Positions 57,424 to 63,719 of a DNA stretch of 64,000 nt are shown one piece after another. Under the pieces are notes generated by a model. It had not been told where the DNA came from and did no database searches. It worked only from the letters and a program-made list of their open reading frames with translations. How positions within the stretch are numbered: position 1 is the stretch's first letter; each line of letters starts with the position of its first letter. The DNA comes from a virus, in IMG/VR virus record IMGVR_UViG_3300020122_000238, positions 211,301-275,300 of that record; one strand, written 5' to 3'. The translations under genes and the position numbers were made by a program.

Positions 57424-57893
57424 ATGCCCCATCCCAAAGCTATTCATTCCGAAAACATCCTCGAATCCGCCTACTTCAACATCAGTGATGGAGGGTTGAA
57501 GATCAGCCTCATCGAGGACAACTGGACGCGGGAAGCTTTGATCTTCGCCGAGCGAAAGCCGGACTGATCGGCTTCGAGTACAAGCAGGTCGGCTCGGAGA
57601 CCAGGTACAACCGGAGCTGGATCTTCGAGGTGAAGATGTCCAACTCCGGGGAGACGACCACCTTCCGCTTCCCGATTGCCAGCCCTGTGGTCGTCTCCTG
57701 GACCATCGACGCGCTGAAGCGCGTCCTCGCCCGGATGCTGGTCCCTGAAATCAGGCCCACCGATGGTGTGGAGTTACCCTTCCGGGATCTGCGGTATGCG
57801 GATGTTTCCCGTATCGACGGACAAGACGCTCCCCCCCGCCCTCTTCCGGAAAAGGAAGCGTACACCCCCGGCTCCGAGGACATCAAGCAATAA
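57424..57893 (+). CDS. Hypothetical protein, frame broken near 57555
   Basis: ATG 57424 (8 nt after TGTAGA) gives 47 codons ending FAERKPD. A -1 shift at CGA-AAG (57553-57558), or one more A, continues as ERKAGLIGFEYKQVGSETRYN... to 57893 (about 156 aa). CGA-AAG is, as I recall, a known -1 slippery hexamer, so programmed shifting is possible here, but an indel is simpler. Confidence 0.6.
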
Positions 57894-57916
57894 ACCTCTC
57901 GGGTGCGGCCTTGGTT

Positions 57917-58834
57917 ATGGATGATCTACGCCCGACGGGAACTGTCGAGGTCAAGTGCTCGCACTCTGGCTGCAATACCTATTGGTGGATCGATTGCCTC
58001 GATCCCAGGCTGCCTGACGGCCCATTCCTGTGTGGGTCAACCCACGAGGATGACCGCCAGAAACAAATCGACAGCCTTCAACCGCTCTTCGGGATTCGTT
58101 GGGGTCAACGGGTCTATCGTGGAGAACGCTCAGACGGTCTACCCAGCGTGGGTGGCTATGGGGGCGAACCCGCGGGTTCTGTGCTCTTCAACGACAAGTG
58201 GGGCGTCAAGAAGGGGAGCCTGGATTACGAAGACGTCACGAGCCTCGACAACCCCCTGACGATTCCCGAGCACATCAACTGGGATGACCTCGGCCCCTAT
58301 CTCAAGGACATGAATCAGGATCTTGAGACGTTCCCGCACATGGGAGGCAAGGTATACATCGGCCAAGCAGACGGCTCCCTCAAGGCCACGAATCTCGTCC
58401 TACATCAATGCACAAAGTGTGGGAGGGTCGCACATCTCAACGAAGCTCACCCTCGGGCTCTGACGGGGCCTGCCACTTGCGATGATGAGTATTCGTGGGA
58501 CGAGACGAGCCCGTGTCCGACCAAGGATGGCATTGCGCTGGCTCTCGATGACTTGTTGACGGCGTACCATGGCAAAGAGACCATCTGGACCATGTGGACG
58601 GGATGCGACACGAGCGCCCGGAATGCCGTCAACCACTACGATCAGGGTATCATCCTCATCAGAAAGCTCGTCGAGCCCTTCCCTGTCTTCGCGCTTCTCC
58701 GCTACTCCAGCCCCTACGAGATCCTCAGCCTCGTCAAGAGCCTGAAGTTCACCCGGCTTGTCGAGATCCCCATGCTTGCATCCACGCCCCCCGAGTTCTC
58801 CAGCCGGGCCTTGACGGCGCTCGACTTCGTTTGA
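57917..58834 (+). CDS. Hypothetical protein with zinc sites, 305 aa
   Basis: VKCSHSGCNTYWWIDC near residue 12 and HQCTKCGRVAHLNE near residue 165 suggest two metal sites. The C-terminal part is helical and ends in an alpha/beta unit (SPYEILSLVKSLKFTRLVEIPM). Not recognised. Confidence 0.75.
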   Translation: MDDLRPTGTVEVKCSHSGCNTYWWIDCLDPRLPDGPFLCGSTHEDDRQKQIDSLQPLFGIRWGQRVYRGERSDGLPSVGGYGGEPAGSVLFNDKWGVKKGSLDYEDVTSLDNPLTIPEHINWDDLGPYLKDMNQDLETFPHMGGKVYIGQADGSLKATNLVLHQCTKCGRVAHLNEAHPRALTGPATCDDEYSWDETSPCPTKDGIALALDDLLTAYHGKETIWTMWTGCDTSARNAVNHYDQGIILIRKLVEPFPVFALLRYSSPYEILSLVKSLKFTRLVEIPMLASTPPEFSSRALTALDFV

Positions 58835-58868
58835 GCTTTTGGGGGTCCGTGGTGTAAGGTTGGGGGTC

Positions 58869-59156
58869 ATGTCTGAAACGACCCCCACGAGCTGCACACA
58901 CGACTGGAAGATCCAGCCGGACGCCTCCGACCGTAGGGTGACCCGCTACCAGTGCGCGACATGCCAGCGCTGGGGCTACCGGATGTGGACCGCGAAAGAG
59001 AACGGGCGAATACAGCTCTACACATCGCCGACCCCCGTCGCCTCCTGGTACAAGCTCCCCGAGTCGCCTCCTCGCCCCGCCAAGAAGAGGATCAACCCTG
59101 AGGAAGTCGTCGAGACTTTCGTGCCAGATTTCGAACGTTGGCGAAATCCGAGTTGA
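58869..59156 (+). CDS. Hypothetical zinc-finger protein, 95 aa
   Basis: SCTHDW and YQCATCQRWGYRMW give a Cys/His zinc site of the recognition-ribbon type. GGTGTAAG lies 10 nt from the ATG. The TGA stop is in the next -35 box. Confidence 0.75.
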   Translation: MSETTPTSCTHDWKIQPDASDRRVTRYQCATCQRWGYRMWTAKENGRIQLYTSPTPVASWYKLPESPPRPAKKRINPEEVVETFVPDFERWRNPS

Positions 59157-59180
59157 TCCGCTTCGTCCTCGCCTTGTAGG
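59153..59180 (+). promoter_or_regulatory. Promoter TTGATC-N16-TGTAGG
   Basis: -35 at 59153-59158, -10 at 59175-59180, 6 nt from the ATG at 59187. Confidence 0.85.
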
Positions 59181-59186
59181 ATACTC

Positions 59187-59474
59187 ATGCCTTCCAAGAC
59201 AACCAAGACCGTCTCTGTTTTATCTGACGTCAAGATCAAAAGCAGAGGTCGGTTCGAGTACGTGTCCAAGCACGGGACCAGAACTAGCGCGCGCTTCGAT
59301 CTTTTTCTCATCCGTGAGGCGTGGGACCAGGACTGCGACTTCGAGGACCTCGCCGATGGTTATGGTGTGGGTAAGGGCACACAGGGCGACTGGAGCGCGA
59401 TCCGTGACTCGTCGCCCGCAGCCATCGACCGGATGTTGCAGAAGGCCATCAATTTTCTCTTTCCGAACGCGTAG
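59187..59474 (+). CDS. Hypothetical protein, 95 aa
   Basis: Basic beta start, acidic middle (WDQDCDFEDLADGYG) and helical end. Start fixed by promoter. No family recognised. Confidence 0.75.
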   Translation: MPSKTTKTVSVLSDVKIKSRGRFEYVSKHGTRTSARFDLFLIREAWDQDCDFEDLADGYGVGKGTQGDWSAIRDSSPAAIDRMLQKAINFLFPNA

Positions 59475-59502
59475 TTGATCGGCTGTGTCTTATGGCTGTA
59501 GG
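59475..59502 (+). promoter_or_regulatory. Promoter TTGATC-N16-TGTAGG
   Basis: -35 at 59475-59480 begins right after the previous stop; -10 at 59497-59502, 6 nt from the ATG at 59509. Confidence 0.85.
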
Positions 59503-59508
59503 AGGTTC

Positions 59509-59808
59509 ATGAAAGAACCCCTCAGCAACATCGGCCACGTCTGCGAAGCCCACGCCGCCAAGGGCGGACGGTTCAGCTCGCATGCCCCCGAAAGCTTCGT
59601 CGGCAAGTACATCAAGATGAACTTCGTCGGTAAGACCGACGAAGGCGTCTCCAGGAACGAGCACATGTGGGTGCTTGTTGCGAGCGTGGAGAACGGCCTC
59701 TTGAAGGGCACGCTCAACAACGACCCCGTCTACGATCACGGCGGCCTGGTGTATGGCTCGATCGTCCAGGGGATCACGCTCGCCCAGATCGAGGAAGTCT
59801 GTGATTGA
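59509..59808 (+). CDS. DUF2314-like protein, 99 aa
   Basis: YIKMNFVGKTDEGVSRNEHMW, LVASVENGLLKGTLNNDP and YGSIVQGITLAQIEE match the DUF2314 pattern (E-x-MW-V, G-x-L-x-NDP), a domain of unknown function common in bacteria. Start fixed by promoter. Confidence 0.8.
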   Translation: MKEPLSNIGHVCEAHAAKGGRFSSHAPESFVGKYIKMNFVGKTDEGVSRNEHMWVLVASVENGLLKGTLNNDPVYDHGGLVYGSIVQGITLAQIEEVCD

Positions 59809-60362
59809 GCATCAGTGGGTTCTGGTCGACTACCGGGAAATCTGGAGAAAGCAACTCGATCAGGCCCGAGTAATCGAACTAGCCCAAAGCGCACTACCAG
59901 ATCCACGTCTCCTGGCGCGATCTGGAGAATCAGATCAGCAAGGACTCGGGTCTACCGATCAACATGGAGCCCGACTATCAGCGCGACCACGTCTGGACGC
60001 CGGAGCAGAAAACGGCCTTCGTCGAGTACGCCCTCATGGGTGGTGAGTCCTCGATGGACATCACCACCAACTGTCCCGGATGGATGACCGGTTACGAAGG
60101 CCCCTACGAGCTGGTGGACGGCCTTCAGCGCGTGTCTGCGGCCCTTGGCTTCATGCGGAACGAAGTCCCGGCGTTCGGGAAGCTTTACTCGGAGTTCGAT
60201 GGCAAGCTCAGCTACGCCTCGGGGCCATCGTTCAACTGGCGCGTGATGAACCTTGCGACCCGCGCCGAAGTTCTCAAGCTGTACCTCCTCATCAATGCGG
60301 GCGGGGTGGTCCACTCGGCGGAAGAGATCGCCCGCGTCAAAAAGATCCTGGAGACGGCCTAG
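59801..60362 (+). CDS. DUF262-like (ParB-fold) protein, frame broken near 59885
   Basis: The main frame has MEPDYQRDHVWTPEQKTAFVEYAL and YELVDGLQRVSAAL, the DUF262 nucleotide-hydrolase hallmark seen in phage-defence enzymes. GTG 59801 opens IEHQWVLVDYREIWRKQLDQARVIEL; dropping one C from CCC near 59882 joins the two (KAHYQIHVSWRDLENQ). The joined protein is about 186 aa, only the N-terminal half of typical members. Confidence 0.75.
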
Positions 60363-60366
60363 TTGG

Positions 60367-60394
60367 TTGATCCGTGAAGCGCTTGACCTGTATG
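60367..60394 (+). promoter_or_regulatory. Promoter TTGATC-N16-TGTATG
   Basis: -35 at 60367-60372, -10 at 60389-60394, 9 nt from the ATG at 60404. It argues against the upstream ATG at 60374, which lies between the two boxes. Confidence 0.75.
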
Positions 60395-60403
60395 AAGGGG
60401 ACT

Positions 60404-60652
60404 ATGTATATCGCAATCGAAGCTGGTTGGCTGGTCATCGAGTTCGGCGAATCCTCGATGGGGACGTTCGCTCTCGACGACGTGGAAGGAGCGGCAACGT
60501 TCCTGGCTGCACACAAGGACCGCAACGACGGGGGCGCACTCTACTCGTCGTCGTGTGATGCTCCCGAGCTGTTCGGGGCCTCCCAGGGATGGAAGTTCGA
60601 GCCCCACATGGATCGCGTGATCGCGCGGGCCATGGTCCTCATCGAGGGTTGA
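60404..60652 (+). CDS. Hypothetical protein, 82 aa
   Basis: Starts MYIAIEAGWLVIEFG, chosen by the promoter. Small alpha/beta protein of unknown role. The stop TGA is again within a TTGATC. Confidence 0.75.
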   Translation: MYIAIEAGWLVIEFGESSMGTFALDDVEGAATFLAAHKDRNDGGALYSSSCDAPELFGASQGWKFEPHMDRVIARAMVLIEG

Positions 60653-60713
60653 TCCGTATGCCCCTCAACATCGCCCCGCTGTGGAGGTTGAATTGACGGA
60701 AGAAGTATCGCGG

Positions 60714-60741
60714 TTGATCCGTACGACCCTCGCGCTGTAGT
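60714..60741 (+). promoter_or_regulatory. Promoter TTGATC-N16-TGTAGT
   Basis: -35 at 60714-60719, -10 at 60736-60741, 6 nt from the ATG at 60748. Confidence 0.85.
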
Positions 60742-60747
60742 CCCATC

Positions 60748-61002
60748 ATGAATACCGCCTACCGAAACACCCTCCTCGCGGAATGCCTCGAAGGAGCCCG
60801 CAAGCACATCGCCGAGTTCAACGCAGGCGGAGGGCACATCTCCTTCTCGGGTCTACGCGGAGCTGTGTCCTCCTGGGGTGGCGGCCTGAACGAAGAAGAC
60901 CGTGCCGTCATCACCAACACGCTCGCCAGCGAACTCGTCACCTCTGGCTTTGATCTTCGCGTGAGCGTCATGAACCCCAAGGTCTGGACCCCCAAGAGCT
61001 GA
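60748..61002 (+). CDS. Hypothetical protein, 84 aa
   Basis: Helical start, Gly-rich middle (FNAGGGHISFSGLRGAVSSWGGG) and alpha/beta end. Three nt separate it from the next gene, so both share a transcript. Function unknown. Confidence 0.75.
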   Translation: MNTAYRNTLLAECLEGARKHIAEFNAGGGHISFSGLRGAVSSWGGGLNEEDRAVITNTLASELVTSGFDLRVSVMNPKVWTPKS

Positions 61003-61005
61003 ACC

Positions 61006-61377
61006 ATGCTTCGAGGAACCGTGAAGCTTCGTACCTGGCACTTCGAGAACGCCGTCGTTGCGGCCATTCTGCTCTGTGTGTGGGTCGTGACCGGCATGAA
61101 GCCCATCGAGCTGTTCGGCTCTGTGGCCGTCTTCTGCGGCCACGTCTGCACGTCGATGGGCGACCGGATGACCGAGAAGGACGCCGCTCGGGAGAAGCCC
61201 TCGGTCCCCTGCGCCCGGCACTTCTGGTACTTCTTCGTGGTGAAGGAGCTGTGCTGGCTCACGTACTTCGCTCTGAAGGGCGCCTGGAGTGCTCTCGCTG
61301 GAGTGGGGATCGCGCTGGGGTACATCGCCTGGAGGAAGTTCTGGCGGCGCTACCACCCCATGAGCATGGAGTCCTGA
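61006..61377 (+). CDS. Membrane protein, 123 aa
   Basis: Hydrophobic helices near residues 15-30, 38-48 and 85-103 (AVVAAILLCVWVVTG, GVGIALGYIAW) with basic ends. It could be holin-like; there is no direct proof. Second gene of the 60714 promoter unit. Confidence 0.7.
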   Translation: MLRGTVKLRTWHFENAVVAAILLCVWVVTGMKPIELFGSVAVFCGHVCTSMGDRMTEKDAAREKPSVPCARHFWYFFVVKELCWLTYFALKGAWSALAGVGIALGYIAWRKFWRRYHPMSMES

Positions 61378-61381
61378 AACT

Positions 61382-61588
61382 ATGAAACAAAGCGAAGTCA
61401 CTCAACAACAATTTGCTGAATGGTCGTTCGAACGAGACCAAAGCATCGGGATCTACCCCGGGCGCACCTCTTTGGCCGACCTTCCCGAGGACGAGCAGAA
61501 TCAGTACCAAGAGGAAGCTGCCTACTACCTCAACGAGCACCCGAAAGATGATTGGCCAAAGGACATCATGGTGAGGTTGGAGCCCTGA
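61382..61588 (+). CDS. Hypothetical acidic protein, 68 aa
   Basis: Small polar protein with a helical middle (LPEDEQNQYQEEAAYYLNEH). Four nt after the membrane gene. Function unknown. Confidence 0.65.
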   Translation: MKQSEVTQQQFAEWSFERDQSIGIYPGRTSLADLPEDEQNQYQEEAAYYLNEHPKDDWPKDIMVRLEP

Positions 61589-61611
61589 TTCACCTGTGGC
61601 AGGTCTTGTGT

Positions 61612-61872
61612 ATGAAAGTCCAAGACCTTCTCAACCTGCTCTCGGGTGTGGACCCCTCCCTGGACATCTGCATCAGCACAGGTCCTGGGGGAGGGGACAC
61701 GTACACCATTGCCTACTTCTCAGCAGTCAAGATTCAGACACCCGTCAAGGACGTCCAAGCCGATGCCACTTGGCGTAGGGTCGACTGCTTCATCCTCGCG
61801 GCGACCCAAGGCGAGCTGCTCCCGGTCTACGTACCCGCACCTCTAATACAATCGAACCCCTGCGACTGTTGA
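61612..61872 (+). CDS. Hypothetical protein, 86 aa
   Basis: MKVQDLLNLLSGVDPSLDICI begins like a small adaptor fold; Gly-rich turn and beta strands follow. One nt separates its stop from the next ATG. Confidence 0.7.
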   Translation: MKVQDLLNLLSGVDPSLDICISTGPGGGDTYTIAYFSAVKIQTPVKDVQADATWRRVDCFILAATQGELLPVYVPAPLIQSNPCDC

Positions 61873-61873
61873 C

Positions 61874-62239
61874 ATGCTGATCCAGAGCGAAGGCACCATC
61901 GAAATCAGCATTTCGCTCGACGGGATGTTCCGCTTGGTGTTGCTTGTTGACCCCGAGATCACCGCCCTTGCGAGGGCTCTGGTGCCTCCCAGCGTTCGGC
62001 TCAACAAGCAGAAGTTCGCACCCCATATCACGGTCGTGCGAAGTACACAAGGGATCCTCTCCTTCCGATCCATGTCCCTGGCAGGGAAGACCGTCCCCTT
62101 CGAGTACGACCCCGAGGTGCATGTCGGAGAGGTCTACTACTGGCTCAATGTCTACTCCCCCCAGCTCCAAGAAATCCGAGTAAGGCTGGGGCTGAGTCCC
62201 TCGGACTGGTACACGAGGCCGTCATGTGGGGCGCTCTAA
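61874..62239 (+). CDS. Hypothetical protein with one 2H-like motif, 121 aa
   Basis: LNKQKFAPHITVVRS resembles the first HxT motif of 2H phosphoesterases, preceded by a fitting strand (LVLLVDPEIT). The second HxT is not seen, so the protein may be inactive, truncated or unrelated. Confidence 0.65.
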   Translation: MLIQSEGTIEISISLDGMFRLVLLVDPEITALARALVPPSVRLNKQKFAPHITVVRSTQGILSFRSMSLAGKTVPFEYDPEVHVGEVYYWLNVYSPQLQEIRVRLGLSPSDWYTRPSCGAL

Positions 62240-62367
62240 GGGTTCAATACCCCCTTTGGACGTGCCCCTATCACGCTGGGAACCAGCCGCTGGATGCTCT
62301 CAGCGCCTTCCGTCATGGCTTCTGTACGCCCATGGAAAAGGGCCTTTGCCGCAAGATCCAGGATTGA
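62224..62367 (+). CDS. Small Cys/His protein, 47 aa
   Basis: ATG inside the end of the previous gene. WTCPYHAGNQPLDALSAF and CTPMEKGLC suggest a small zinc site. It fills an otherwise empty 130-nt gap. Confidence 0.5.
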   Translation: MWGALRVQYPLWTCPYHAGNQPLDALSAFRHGFCTPMEKGLCRKIQD

Positions 62368-62369
62368 CC

Positions 62370-62714
62370 ATGCAAGACAAAGCCGCTCTCCTCGCCCGCG
62401 CTGCTCAAGTTCGCGAAATGCTCATCGAAGAGCTGGCTCATTTCGGAAGCACCTTGGTGGAATGCTCCAACCGAGAGTACGTCGTGGCGCACTACAAAAT
62501 CTTGAACCGAGAAATGGGCGTGCTGCACTTCGGGGCCACTCGCGATGATGCGGAGGCCGCTCTCTGCGAGCTGGGATGGACAACCCTGGTCCACAGGTAT
62601 CAAGGCAGCTATCGCACCTGGTACGTCTGCCCTGACGACGGAAAGCCCCTTCTCCTCAACGAGGCCATGGAGCGCATCCTGTTGGGATCGATCCACATCG
62701 ACATCCCGGTGTAA
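62370..62714 (+). CDS. Hypothetical protein, 114 aa
   Basis: Helical start (AALLARAAQVREMLIEEL), beta middle and helical end. The stop, GTG TAA, lies in the next -10 element. Function unknown. Confidence 0.7.
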   Translation: MQDKAALLARAAQVREMLIEELAHFGSTLVECSNREYVVAHYKILNREMGVLHFGATRDDAEAALCELGWTTLVHRYQGSYRTWYVCPDDGKPLLLNEAMERILLGSIHIDIPV

Positions 62715-62722
62715 GGGTTGAT

Positions 62723-63034
62723 ATGCCCACCGACCTCGTTCTTGCTCAGAAAATCCTCGATTTCGTGAATGCCGAGTGCGGCAACTCGTTCCTGACACTG
62801 AAGGACATTCAGAGCATCGCCAAAGACGAGCCTGTCTTAGCCGCGTGTAAGTACTGGCAGTTCTTGCGGCTGATCCTCGAAGAGGGCGCCGTCAACTTCG
62901 GCTTCCTCAACCAGCACATCTTCATGCGTCGCCAGTACAAAGCCCTTCTGGCGAAGATCGAGCGATGGGACGCCTGGGGAGATGAGAACCTCCCCGGCTA
63001 CGATGGTGCTCACACCTACTTCCTCGGTTTCTAA
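62723..63034 (+). CDS. Hypothetical protein, 103 aa
   Basis: TGTAAG (62710-62715) is 7 nt from the ATG. Helical (LVLAQKILDFVNAECGNSFL) with aromatic end (GYDGAHTYFLGF). Function unknown. Confidence 0.75.
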   Translation: MPTDLVLAQKILDFVNAECGNSFLTLKDIQSIAKDEPVLAACKYWQFLRLILEEGAVNFGFLNQHIFMRRQYKALLAKIERWDAWGDENLPGYDGAHTYFLGF

Positions 63035-63036
63035 CC

Positions 63037-63327
63037 ATGAGCCCGTACCGCGCTTCCCCACCTCTCCCCACTCAAGACCCCAAGCCTTTCAAGAGAAGCT
63101 GGAGAGCCAGGCTTCGACGCTTTTTGCGCCACTTCGCGGGGGCCTACAAGGGGAGCTTCCTCGCTCGCTACCCGGTGCGCTGCCCCGAGTGTGGGAAGCG
63201 AAGCTGGGACCCCCACGAGGAGCGTAAGACCCCCTACAAGCACCAAATGCGATGGGCTCGGGTTGTGATGAACGCCTACCGCTGCGGGCACCGTGGGACC
63301 CTCTCGTGTACGGTCAACTTCAGCTAG
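63037..63327 (+). CDS. Basic zinc-finger protein, 96 aa
   Basis: Arg-rich start (KRSWRARLRRFLRHFAG), then RCPECGKRSW and YRCGHRGTLSC give a Cys/His zinc site. Likely binds nucleic acid. Two nt after the previous stop. Confidence 0.75.
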   Translation: MSPYRASPPLPTQDPKPFKRSWRARLRRFLRHFAGAYKGSFLARYPVRCPECGKRSWDPHEERKTPYKHQMRWARVVMNAYRCGHRGTLSCTVNFS

Positions 63328-63343
63328 CGGTGTAAAAAGGGCC

Positions 63344-63622
63344 ATGCCGAAAGAAATCGGAGTATATCGAGCATCCCCTATGAAGGCGCACGTCTGGGAC
63401 ACTGAGTACGTGGACGGCGGAGCCGTCGGGGATGGGTACTTTTACCGCTGTCAGGGCTGTGGAGCTTCAGGCGGCCCTGTGTGGGACGAATCCAAGCCCA
63501 AACCCACCAACTGGACGTTTCTCGCAGGAACGGGACTTCAGCTCGATCCTCATGATTGTGAGGCGGCAAGAGCACAGATCAAAAACTATCGGGCAGACGT
63601 TGAAAAGGAATGGGCTCGCTGA
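63344..63622 (+). CDS. Hypothetical zinc-binding protein, 92 aa
   Basis: TGTAAA (63331-63336) is 7 nt from the ATG. YRCQGCGASG is one Cys pair. Past its stop, another frame reads RPPPTLNPDRDVEDDL and a stop at 63674, tag-like in its acidic end, so the true gene may be longer with an indel near 63610. Confidence 0.7.
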   Translation: MPKEIGVYRASPMKAHVWDTEYVDGGAVGDGYFYRCQGCGASGGPVWDESKPKPTNWTFLAGTGLQLDPHDCEAARAQIKNYRADVEKEWAR

Positions 63623-63658
63623 TACGGCCCCCTCCGACGTTGAACCCCGATAGAGACG

Positions 63659-63719
63659 TCGAAGACGACCTATGAGTCAGGTGCCACGGAATGGCACCTG
63701 ACTCATAGGTCGTCTTCGA
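63659..63719. repeat. 28-bp perfect inverted repeat over tag-coding ends
   Basis: Arms 63659-63686 and 63692-63719, 5-nt loop. The minus-strand arm encodes LEDDL and stop of the tagged gene; the plus-strand arm also reads VEDDL and stop. Confidence 0.9.

Noticed and set aside
60658-60696. 12-codon frame between promoters
   Set aside because: Too short, with no promoter element at the usual distance.
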